Origin: Akkermansia muciniphila
Lineage (GTDB): Bacteria; Verrucomicrobiota; Verrucomicrobiia; Limisphaerales; UBA9464
NCBI GenBank assembly: GCA_945873715.1
Contig: CAMCFL010000056.1
Span: 1-10,910 of the forward strand
DNA: 10,910 nucleotides
Direction of reading: 5' to 3'
Under the pieces are notes generated by a model that worked only from the letters and a program-made list of their open reading frames with translations, was not told the origin of the DNA and ran no database searches. The position numbers and the translations under genes were made by a program. Shown piece after piece: positions 1 to 6,849 of the stretch; position 1 is the first letter of the stretch, and every line of letters begins with the position of its first letter.

Positions 1-3000
1 TTCCCAGCGGAGGAACGACCAGCCGGGCGCGTTGGTGGCGGTCACTCGGACGATCGAATTGGAGGGATGGGCCGGCAGGAATGGATCGAAGACGATGCCG
101 CCTCCGCCCGGGGTGGAGTGGGTGATGGCGAAGGAGTCGAGGAAGACGAGTTCGACCGGCGCCGCCTCGGCCGATTGAGCGAAGTCGGCGTCGTAAGCGA
201 TCGCATGGATCGTGGCGGGAGGAGCGACTTCCACCGCATCGGTATAGGGCGTGGAAGTGAAGTCGGCCGGGGAACCGTCGATGGTATAGAAGACGTTGGG
301 GAAAGAGCTACGGACGCCGACGCTCACCGGGTCGTGGGTCAGGAACTCGTGACGGTGGTTCAGAGACAACCTGCCGTTCACCCGCACCACGGGCGTGCCC
401 GCGGGCAGTTCATTGACCGTCAACACCTGGTTCACCGTTACGTCGAGCAGTTCGGTCACCCGCCCCGACGGCCACTCGACCCGCAGCGTCGTCACCGTCG
501 TCGCTTCGCCCAGGCCAAAGTGAGCGCGCAAGGGTTCGGTGCTGTGGAAGCCGCCACCGTTCAGGTCGCGCCGCTGGACGATGCTGCCGCCGCCGAGGTT
601 GGCGGTTGCCCGAATGACGACGCCCAGTTCCTCGACGCCGGCCGCATTGAGGGCGCGCACTTCCAGCCAGTTGCCCAGCCCGAGGGAGTCGTTCCGGAAG
701 AGGAATAGGTTGCCCACCGCGTTGGCGACGGACAGATCCAGGCGCCCGTCCTCGTCGAAGTCCACCCAGTTTGGGGAGGTGGATTCGCCACCGCTGTTGA
801 CCAAGGCACCGAACTCGCCAATCCCATTCAGCAGCGTGAACGTGCCGTTGCCGTTGTTGTAGTAGAGCAGGTCGGAGTTCTCCTGATTGCAGGCCACGTA
901 CAGGTCCTGGTCGCCGTCGTTGTCCAAGTCACCCCAGCTCAGCCCGTACACCCGTCGGGGATGCTGTGGAAAGTTGGCCCCCGAGACCCGCGTGAAGGCA
1001 CCGCCGCCCTCGTTGCGGTACAGCAGCACCGGCGTGTTCACCGCGGCCGCATCAAAGTTCCCTACGGCGAGGTCCAGATCGCCGTCGTTGTCGTAGTCGG
1101 CCCAGGCTGCCGTGGTCGAACGACCGTCTTCCGTCACGATCGCTCCGGTGGCGTCCTGGATGAAGCCGCCCGGGCCACGGTTCCGCAGCAGGGCGGGCAG
1201 GGCGTTTTCGTAGGTGGCGACGTAGAGATCAGGGAAGCCGTTGCCGTCGTAGTCCGCCCAGGCTCCCCCGTAGTTCGGAGCGGGGATCAGGCCGGCCAAA
1301 GCCGACGACGCCGTGAAGCCGCCCGTGCCATTGCCCCGGAAAAGGTAGGGCTGCCCCAGGTTGTTGAGTTGAAACAGATCCAGTGCGCCATCCCGATCCA
1401 CATCCACCCATGAGATTCCAGTCAGATTGCCTGATGCTCCGTTCAATGGGGGCGGAGCGAGCCGGGTGAAGCCATGATCGGCATTCTGTCGGAAAAGGTT
1501 GATCGATCCGCCGGGGACGGCCATGGCCACGTCCAGATCTCCGTCGCCGTCGTAGTCCCCCCAGGCGGCCGACTGCCAGGTGGCCGTGTCCTGGGTCAGC
1601 GCACCGGCATTCATGCGGGAGAATTCCCCGCTACCGTCGTTCCGATAGAGAAGGTTCTGCTGGTTGACGCTCACCACGAACAGGTCGAGGTCGCCGTCGT
1701 GGTCGTAGTCCACCCACTGGGCTTCCTGGGCGTTGCTGACGTCGGTCGCGATGGCACCGGCAAGCTGGCGCGTAAACTGGTAGACCGGATTGACCTGTAC
1801 CGAGGCCGGTTGGCTGGTGACGGAGCCACCCGCATTGCTCACGACCACCGTGTAGTCGCCCGACTGTACCGGGTGGGCGTTGGCCAAGGTGAGCGTGGCG
1901 TTGGTGGCGCCTGGCAGCGTCTGGCCGTCGCGGAACCACTGGTAGGTGAATGAACCCACACCACTGGCTTGCACTGAAAGGTTCACCGTCTGCCCGGCAG
2001 GAAAGGTGCCGCCGACGGGTTGCAGCGTGAAGGCCATCCATTCGGGTGATTCGCTCGCAAAGAGGGCCGCGACCTCCGTATCAGTGAGACTTCGATTCCA
2101 AAACCGCAATCCGTCCATCGCGCCGTGAAACCACAGGTCTCGATGTCCCCGTCCCCCGATCCGGATCGGTTCACTGGGATCGTTCAAAGGACCGGAAGTG
2201 GTCGGGTTGTCCCCAGGAAAGACCTGACCATCGAGGATAAATCGGATTGAACTTCCATTGCGGATGACGCCGATTTGCTTCCATTGCCCAGCGAACAATC
2301 CGGGCGGTGGGGTCAACGCAGTTCCCACTTGACTCGTGCCGGACCACACTGTGTGAAAATAATAATACCCGTCGTAGGCGGTGAATCCAAATTGGGAGGC
2401 TCCCAAATTCTCGGTATATTGAGTCACCAGAGCAAAATTCCCAGCGCTTTGGAGACGCGCCCACAGAACAAGGGTAAAGTTACCCGCTCCCAGATACCAA
2501 TTGGGCGAATCCGGTATCACTACTTCTGCGCCCGCACCGTTGAAAAACAGCGCCTGTCCATCAAACCCAAAACGGTCGGTCGTGGCGGTCGGGCCACTCA
2601 GGCTCCCATGCAACCCGTTCGGTCCCGCATCCAGCCCGTTCCCATCCAAATGGTAATCTGCCACCAAGCCACCGTTAAGGGTCGAGACGACATCAAGGTG
2701 CGCCGTCAACTCCACAACGCCGTCGGTCGAAGTGGCGCGCAGGATATAATCTCCCGCCTGACCGGGAGTCACGTTCGGGAAGCCGAGCACGCGATTCGTT
2801 TCGCCGGGCAAGTCCGCGCCCTGAAAGCGCCATTGATAGGTGAGGCGATTGGTGCCCGGCAACGCCTCGAACGCCCCGCGTGCCCCCACCGCCAAGGCGA
2901 GCGTCGTTCGCTTGAGCACCAGCGAGGATTCGGTCACGGTGAGGAACTGGTTGGTCGCGATGTTGCTGAACTCCTCGACCTTCCCCGACGGCCACTCCAC

Positions 3001-4275
3001 CCGAAGCGTGGTGACGTTCGTGGCGTCGCCCAGGCCGAAGTGGGCTTCGAGCGGTCCTTGGAGCCCGTAGCCAAACCCCCCACTGATCTCACGCAACTGC
3101 CAGACGTCGCGCCCGTCAATACGGGCCAGAGTCCGCACTTTTGCGCCGATGGCAGCGCGGTTTGAGGCACGGCCAATCGTACGGACACGAAGCCACCCGG
3201 CAGGATTCCCCGTGTTCTCCAGTATCGGTTGGGCGACGTCGAGACCGGTGGTCAGCAGGTCGAGGTCGCCGTCGTTGTCGAGGTCCGCCGGGACGATTCC
3301 GGTAAAGAAGGACGTCGGGATGCCGGATCCGGGAAGGGATTCGCGGCTGAATCCGCTTGATCCGTTGTTGCGCAGGAAGAAAATGCCGCCCCCGGTCTGC
3401 TGGCCGACGACATCCAGGTCACCATCGTTGTCGAGATCACCCCAGGCCATGTTGCCGGGGCTGCCGTCGTGGTTGTCCAGGGCGGGATCCTGAACGCGAT
3501 TGAAGGTCCCGGCGTCGTTGCGGTAGAGGCGATCCGGCTCGTTGTAGAAGACCGCGAAGAGGTCGAGGTCGCCGTCGTTGTCGTAGTCCCCGAAGCTGAC
3601 CCCGCTGGAGTTGGCGGATTGGGGCAGGAATGCGGCAGGCGTCTGGATCTGGAACTGACCCTTGCCGAGATTGCGCACCAGTCGGAGACCCGGCGTGCCC
3701 CCCGAGAGAACCAGATCCAGGTCGCCGTCCCCGTCGAAGTCGGCCCAGCTTTGGGAGCCGCTTTCGGCGAGGGTTGCCCCTGGAAAGGTACCCGTTTCAG
3801 AAAAGTTGAGAGCCCCCTGGTTTCGGAACAATCGCGGGGGATGAACGGACCAATGGCCTGAGTACAGATCGACCCAGCCGTCGTTGTCGTAGTCTCCCCA
3901 GATCGCTCCGTAGTCGTTGGCGGCGAATCCGGTGATGCTCGCGCCGAGTTCGAGGGGGGTGAAGCCTCCGGCGTCATTGCGGAAGAAGGCATCCGTCTGG
4001 TTGGCGGTGGTCGCGATCAGGACGTCCAGGTCACCGTCGTTGTCGACGTCCGCCCAGGCCGCGCCATCCCCGCTCAGGGCCGTCGTCGCCAGCGGGCTTC
4101 CGCTCAATTCAGTGAAATTGAAGGAGCCTTCGTTTCGCAGGAGTCGGTTTGCATCCCCCCGCTCGGCCCGGCCGGGAACGAAGACGTCAACGTCACCGTC
4201 GCCGTCGTAGTCAACGGCAGTGGCACCATTCACGCTGCGAAAGGTTGCTCCGGCCCGCGCGGTGAATTGGGTGTC
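1..4275 (-). CDS. Giant exported FG-GAP/UnbV/LamG/Ig mosaic protein, main part downstream of an in-frame stop; 3' end beyond the window
   Basis: This is the continuation, in the same frame, of the exported protein that starts at 5319. I read all 1,425 codons and found no stop, and the frame leaves the left edge open. Domains in order of translation are as follows. A first propeller has seven DxDxDG motifs (4215-3253). An ASPIC/UnbV domain follows (about 3195-2926; NRAAIGAKV, HFGLGDA, VEWPSGKV). Then come an Ig-like domain (about 2910-2690), a second LamG (about 2675-2036) and an Ig-like domain (about 2034-1795). A second propeller (1716-730) and second UnbV (about 690-415; HFGLGEA, VEWPSGRV) follow. 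Next is a chitobiase/hexosaminidase C-terminal-like domain (about 380-150; FYTIDGS), then the start of a glycine-rich beta repeat (WSFLRWE). DxDxDG loops normally bind calcium, and such mosaics are surface or secreted adhesion-type proteins; the substrate is unknown. If translated separately, a GTG at 4236 is the nearest start, but it would lack a signal peptide. Confidence 0.88.
730..1716 (-). repeat. Second FG-GAP/VCBS repeat block, seven calcium-type motifs
   Basis: Seven motifs: DYDHDGDLD, DYDGDGDLD, DVDRDGALD, DYDGNGFPD, DYDNDGDLD, DLDNDGDQD and DFDEDGRLD. The block is 987 nt against 963 nt in the first and has the same neighbours (Ig before, UnbV after), so the two arose by duplication of a whole unit. 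Motif 4 (DYDGNGFPD) departs from the DxDxDG core, so its metal binding may be weakened. Confidence 0.85.
3253..4215 (-). repeat. First FG-GAP/VCBS repeat block, seven calcium-type motifs
   Basis: Seven motifs occur about 50-55 residues apart: DYDGDGDVD, DVDNDGDLD, DYDNDGWVD, DFDGDGDLD, DYDNDGDLD, DLDNDGDLD and DLDNDGDLD. Seven repeats is the number expected for one closed integrin-alpha-like beta-propeller. At DNA level the strings coding for DNDGDLD are nearly identical (about 3260, 3565, 3418 and 4025), so the block may recombine or misassemble. Confidence 0.85.
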
Positions 4276-4278
4276 CTA
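4276..4278 (-). other. In-frame amber (TAG) codon splitting the giant exported protein
   Basis: The codon run across this site encodes LTVQ, then TAG, then DTQFTARAG. Both sides are in the same frame. The second, paralogous Ig-propeller junction of the same protein (about 1800-1750) reads VQVNPVYQFTRQLAG, so the sequence after the stop aligns with a normal linker. A single C-to-T change from CAG would create it. The next base is G. No other gene end visible in the window uses TAG: the stops at 5345, 6061, 6462 and 9006 are TGA, and the stop at 6850 is TAA. Confidence 0.9.
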
Positions 4279-5319
4279 CTGGACGGTCAGTTGCGCTTCC
4301 CCGCTCGTCGCCGAGCCGGCGGCGTTGGTGACCGTGACGGTATATTGGCCCGATTGCGGGGGACGGGCGTTGTCCAACGTGAGCGTGGCGTTGGTGGCAC
4401 CCGGGAGGGCGACGCCGTTGCGCAGCCATTGGTACGAGAGCGGAGCCGTTCCGCCGGCCGTGACGGACAGTGTGACCGTGGAACCGGCGGCAGCGATGAG
4501 CCCGGCAGGTGGCATCGCGAGGATCGGGGCCAACGTCTGGATCTTTCCGTCCGTGCCGGCGGCGACAATCGCGGCGATCTCCGACGCAGAAAGCGCGCGC
4601 CGGTACAGGCTCATCTCGTCCATCAGCCCTGCATAGTGCTCCGCCGCGCTCAAGGGTCCCGCCGGTCTAACTCCCAGGAGCAGGTCCGGGTGGGTTTTCC
4701 CAGTGACGGTGCCGATCTGGGCGTTCCCGACCACGGTCCCATCCCGATACAACCGCAGCGTTCCAGAAGCCTTGTCGTAGGTCATGGCGACGTGCTGCCA
4801 GACCCCGGCCTGAACGCTGTCCGAACCCGACTGGAGGACGTGGTCGCCATTCGCGAGATCGATCACATCGGCATGGAGTGTTCGGGTTCCCGAGGTCGCA
4901 GAGATGAAGAGCGTCGTTGAGAAGTAGCTGTTGGCCTCCCCCCATTCGACGAGCGGATGCGGGCTCAGGACGTCGTCGGGTTTGATCCAGAATTCGAGCG
5001 TGAATCCGGGGTCCTGTCCGACATCCAGCAAACGCGAAGCCGGAATGCGGACGCCGGCGTCGGTGCCGTTGAAGGAGAAGGCCTGACCGACTTTGCCCGG
5101 CGCATAGTTGAGGGCACCGAGTGGTGCTCCTGGATTCAGGCCAACCCGGTCTGCGGCGGATCCTTCTCCGGACCACCAGGCGACCAGCCCGGGAGGTGTC
5201 TGGACAGGGGTTGCCCCCACACGGAGAATCGCCCCGGCCAGGAGGAGGAAGATCAGTCCAAATCGGTGGGGCCTTGGGATCGGACGGATCCGGCTGATCC
5301 TCGGATGGGAAGTCTGCAT
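4276..5319 (-). CDS. Exported LamG plus Ig-like protein; N-terminal part of the giant FG-GAP/UnbV protein
   Basis: The product is 347 aa up to the amber codon. Residues 1-36 form a signal peptide: a basic start, a hydrophobic core FGLIFLLLAGAIL and likely cleavage after VGA. Residues about 43-245 are a LamG/concanavalin-like jelly roll (GLVAWWSGEG, FTLEFWIKP, WQHVAMTYD, DEMSLYRRALS). Residues about 255-347 are an Ig-like domain (LSYQWLRNG, SGQYTVTVTNAAG). These domains usually mediate carbohydrate or surface binding outside the cytoplasm. The ATG at 5319 was chosen because it gives a clean signal peptide and begins 25 nt after the upstream stop. An ATG at 5364 would add 15 residues, spoil the basic N-region and overlap the upstream gene. 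No clear Shine-Dalgarno sequence is visible. As it stands it would be a short secreted LamG-Ig protein, but the same domain order recurs later followed directly by a propeller, so it is more likely the head of one longer gene. Confidence 0.85.
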   Translation of the reverse strand: MQTSHPRISRIRPIPRPHRFGLIFLLLAGAILRVGATPVQTPPGLVAWWSGEGSAADRVGLNPGAPLGALNYAPGKVGQAFSFNGTDAGVRIPASRLLDVGQDPGFTLEFWIKPDDVLSPHPLVEWGEANSYFSTTLFISATSGTRTLHADVIDLANGDHVLQSGSDSVQAGVWQHVAMTYDKASGTLRLYRDGTVVGNAQIGTVTGKTHPDLLLGVRPAGPLSAAEHYAGLMDEMSLYRRALSASEIAAIVAAGTDGKIQTLAPILAMPPAGLIAAAGSTVTLSVTAGGTAPLSYQWLRNGVALPGATNATLTLDNARPPQSGQYTVTVTNAAGSATSGEAQLTVQ

Positions 5320-5344
5320 GGGATCGAAGTGCCGCAGAGCCAGC

Positions 5345-5839
5345 TCAGCTTGCCGTCCCCACATCCGCCGCTGCCGCGGCGGCGATGCGTTTGTCGGCCT
5401 CGGCTTCCACGTCCGACTGGCTGTTGAACTGTTGGTTGCGCCTGGCTGTGACCTTCTGGGCGTAGGCCTGGGTGGGCATCCCGGTGATCACACTGCCAAG
5501 GGGGACATTCCAGGCCCAGCCCAGGGCTTCGATCAGTCCGCGCCGGAGGATCTCCCCCTGTTCATCGCGGACCCGCGCGATGTCCTCCGAGGACGGGACC
5601 CCGTGCTGGCACCAGAGTCCAAAGGCGGGATCGCTGGCCAGGCGTCCGGCGATCTCCTGGGAGCCCAGCGCGTCGATGGAGTAGTGGTAAATGGCGGCGG
5701 CGACGCTGGCCTTGTGCAGGGGCAGTTCGCTGGCATCGGCGCCGTCCCCGGCGAGGGCGGCCACGGTATCGGAGACGATATTGATCAGGAGCCGCTTCTG
5801 TTGCGCTCCATCGGGTCTGGGTTGGGATGCGTTGCTCAT
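5345..5839 (-). CDS. Small protein with a transposase-N-terminal-like domain, function unknown
   Basis: The product is 164 aa, and I do not recognise it as a named gene. Residues about 44-112 (YHYSIDALGSQEIAGRL, then DPAFGLW, then PSSEDIARVRDE) resemble the helical N-terminal domain of IS5/IS1182-type DDE transposases. That domain has the pattern of a Y-rich helix, S.(R/Q)(K/E)I..., D..F, G..P....IARFR. No DDE catalytic domain follows. The C-terminus is instead polar and then alanine-rich (AAAAAADVGTAS). It may be a transposase-derived protein put to another use, or a distant resemblance. The ATG at 5839 is favoured because AAGGA lies 11 nt upstream. The frame is open further upstream to a GTG at 6028, but that part only translates the mobile repeat. 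The stop is 25 nt before the giant exported protein, so the two may be one transcript. Confidence 0.65.
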   Translation of the reverse strand: MSNASQPRPDGAQQKRLLINIVSDTVAALAGDGADASELPLHKASVAAAIYHYSIDALGSQEIAGRLASDPAFGLWCQHGVPSSEDIARVRDEQGEILRRGLIEALGWAWNVPLGSVITGMPTQAYAQKVTARRNQQFNSQSDVEAEADKRIAAAAAADVGTAS

Positions 5840-5845
5840 CGGGGG

Positions 5846-5855
5846 AAGGATCCTT
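5846..5855 (-). promoter_or_regulatory. Ribosome-binding site within a palindrome
   Basis: The perfect palindrome AAGGATCCTT carries the AAGGA that best fits a Shine-Dalgarno sequence for the start at 5839. On the mRNA, GGGAA and UUCCC can pair around an AGGAUCC loop, which would hold the site in a hairpin. That this regulates translation is inference only. Confidence 0.3.
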
Positions 5856-5907
5856 TCCCGAGACTGGGGAAGGTGTTCAATGGCGGCAAGACTCCGGGAG
5901 GGGGTCC

Positions 5908-5916
5908 GGAAGTCCG
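5908..5916 (+). repeat. Target-site duplication, left copy (GGAAGTCCG)
   Basis: Nine bases identical to 6031-6039 directly abut the left terminal inverted repeat of the 114-bp element. Exact duplication at both outer borders indicates insertion by transposition. Confidence 0.75.
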
Positions 5917-6030
5917 GGGTGCATCTGGAGTTTGTTGTCACCGTTGTAGGCCCGCTGCCCTCAGCGGGCGCTTTCCCATCGCCGCCTGAGGGCAGGCGGC
6001 CTACAACGGTGACCCACTCAAGATGCACCC
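5917..6030. mobile_element. 114-bp MITE-like palindromic element with two inward stem-loops
   Basis: The ends are perfect 10-bp inverted repeats, GGGTGCATCT (5917-5926) and AGATGCACCC (6021-6030). Inside are 16-bp perfect arms (5937-5952 and 5998-6013). Inside those are two 8-bp stem-loops: GCCCGCTG/CAGCGGGC with loop CCCT (5950-5969) and GCCGCCTG/CAGGCGGC with loop AGGG (5981-6000). The nine bases GGAAGTCCG flank both borders as a direct repeat. No transposase fits inside, so the element is non-autonomous. The paired stem-loop plan also resembles REPIN doublets, but terminal repeats plus a 9-bp duplication point to a DDE-type IS as the mobiliser. It lies between vapC and the next gene and could also act as a transcription terminator. 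Confidence 0.82.
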
Positions 6031-6039
6031 GGAAGTCCG
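6031..6039 (+). repeat. Target-site duplication, right copy (GGAAGTCCG)
   Basis: It abuts the right terminal inverted repeat and is identical to 5908-5916. Confidence 0.75.
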
Positions 6040-6042
6040 TGA

Positions 6043-6057
6043 ACCGCTGTCAGCGGT
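6043..6057 (-). terminator. Short hairpin just after vapC, possible terminator
   Basis: ACCGCT and AGCGGT form a 6-bp stem with a 3-nt loop, beginning three bases after the vapC stop. No run of U follows on the transcript, so intrinsic termination is uncertain; the larger hairpins of the adjacent element may do this job instead. Confidence 0.3.
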
Positions 6058-6060
6058 CCG

Positions 6061-6465
6061 TCAGAGCCCCTCTGGATGCGCCTGAACGCTGCTTCCCTTG
6101 GAGAAATAGCGGACGTGGGCCTTGTCCCGGAAGTGCGCGTCCTGCGTCCAGAGCGTGCCGTCCACCTGAAGGGTCGTCGCGTAGATGATCGCGTCCGCCA
6201 TGGCCAATCCCTCGGTCAGCCCGATCTCCGCGGAATCCATCGCCAGGGTGGCGTCGAGGTCGACCACGGATCCGCGTTGCATGAGGGACACGGCCTCCAG
6301 GGCGGCGTCTTCACCCCGTTCCCGTCGGATGAACCGGAATACCTCCAGGATGCAGATGGAGGGGACGACGAGGAGATCAGTCTCCTCGATCACCGCGGCA
6401 AACGAGTCGGCATCGGCCCCGTCCGTGAACCACGCCAGCCACGCCGAAGAATCCACCACGTTCAC
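6061..6465 (-). CDS. vapC: PIN-domain ribonuclease toxin, VapC type
   Basis: The 134-aa length is typical of VapC. The acidic residues of the PIN active site are visible: Asp5 (VVDSSAW), Glu41 (CILEVFRFI), Asp91 (AMADAIIYA) and Asp109 (TQDAHF). PIN toxins are magnesium-dependent endoribonucleases that cut tRNA or rRNA and stop growth when their antitoxin is lost; the RNA target here cannot be read from sequence. The gene starts with GTG at 6465, overlapping the antitoxin stop as GTGA, so translation is coupled and the antitoxin is made first. All four acidic residues are present, so the toxin looks active. It lies in a block bounded by two copies of a mobile repeat. Confidence 0.92.
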   Translation of the reverse strand: MNVVDSSAWLAWFTDGADADSFAAVIEETDLLVVPSICILEVFRFIRRERGEDAALEAVSLMQRGSVVDLDATLAMDSAEIGLTEGLAMADAIIYATTLQVDGTLWTQDAHFRDKAHVRYFSKGSSVQAHPEGL

Positions 6466-6671
6466 AGCCGGTCACCCTTCTCCCGTTCGAAGTCGGTGCT
6501 CATCCCCTTCAGGAAGCCGCGCATGCTGCGCATGCTCCGCAAGGGGATCATCTCGATCCGGTTCTGAAAGGCCATGACGTGGACCTTTTCCCCGGAACGG
6601 ATTCCAAGGCGCTCCCGAATCCTCTGTGGGATAACGACCTGGAACTTCGGCGAGACGGTGACGGATTCCAT
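6462..6671 (-). CDS. vapB: AbrB/SpoVT-type antitoxin, VapB type
   Basis: The product is 69 aa. The N-terminal half is a swapped-hairpin AbrB DNA-binding domain (VTVSPKFQVVIPQRIRERLGI, then GEKVHVMAFQNRIEMIP). The C-terminal part (RGFLKGMSTDFERE) is the kind of tail that wraps the cognate PIN toxin. It would neutralise VapC and, with it, repress their shared promoter. The ATG at 6671 puts the domain at residue 2, as is usual. A TTG at 6707 would add 12 residues and has AAGGGG seven bases upstream, a better Shine-Dalgarno match than the ATG has, so the start is not settled. The stop overlaps the vapC GTG. A tandem GCGCATGCT at 6519-6536 merely encodes a serine-methionine-arginine repeat. Confidence 0.88.
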   Translation of the reverse strand: MESVTVSPKFQVVIPQRIRERLGIRSGEKVHVMAFQNRIEMIPLRSMRSMRGFLKGMSTDFEREKGDRL

Positions 6672-6689
6672 GCGTATGACGGTCGGTGG

Positions 6690-6699
6690 ATCGATCGAT
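6690..6699. promoter_or_regulatory. Palindrome upstream of vapB, candidate autoregulatory operator
   Basis: The perfect 10-bp palindrome ATCGATCGAT lies 18 bp before the favoured vapB ATG and just after a TTGACA (6707-6702) on the same strand. AbrB-type antitoxins commonly bind palindromes at this position. No convincing -10 box was found, so the promoter itself is unproven. Confidence 0.3.
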
Positions 6700-6756
6700 G
6701 GTGTCAAGGATCAGCCCCTTCGACCTCGAAACCGCCGTTGTTTCACCGCAGGCGAT

Positions 6757-6820
6757 GATGAGGAAGCGCCCGCTGAGGGCAGCGGGCCTGAATCCGTGAC
6801 AACCGACTCCGGATGCACCC
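6757..6820. repeat. Second, truncated copy of the MITE-like repeat, inverted
   Basis: These 64 bases match the reverse complement of 5917-5980 at 55 of 64 positions by hand alignment. They include the whole GCCCGCTG-AGGG-CAGCGGGC stem-loop (6768-6787) and a terminal GGATGCACCC with one change from the intact end. The other half (about 6730-6756) is degraded and its terminal repeat is not recognisable; no target duplication was seen. It fills most of the gap between the kinase stop and vapB. The stem-loop could terminate the kinase transcript, though no U run follows. Confidence 0.75.
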
Positions 6821-6849
6821 AACGGCGGGACGAGCTCCGGCCATCAGGG

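Noticed and set aside
2275..3165. A 296-codon plus-strand frame, and others across 67-708, 4267-4920 and 5108-5989
   Set aside because: All lie opposite well-supported minus-strand domains (LamG, UnbV, propellers, the transposase-like protein). The last also runs into the mobile repeat.
3252..3992. A 246-codon minus-strand frame rich in Thr, Ser and Pro
   Set aside because: It is a shifted reading of the propeller: codons for DNDGDLD read out of frame give runs of T and S.
3253..4215. RTX toxin or dockerin repeats
   Set aside because: Motif spacing of about 50-55 residues with Trp/Gly-Asp context fits FG-GAP/VCBS blades; RTX nonapeptides repeat every 9 residues and dockerins occur as a pair.
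5840..6028. A 63-residue extension of the small protein from a GTG at 6028
   Set aside because: It begins inside the terminal repeat of the mobile element and translates its hairpins. The ATG at 5839 has a ribosome-binding site.
5917..6030. CRISPR or REP array reading of the palindromic region
   Set aside because: There are only two stem-loops in inverted arrangement, no regular spacers and no cas genes. Terminal repeats with a 9-bp target duplication fit a MITE better.
5345..6030. Small protein and adjacent MITE as parts of one broken insertion sequence
   Set aside because: The MITE has its own complete ends and target duplication, and the gene lies wholly outside them.
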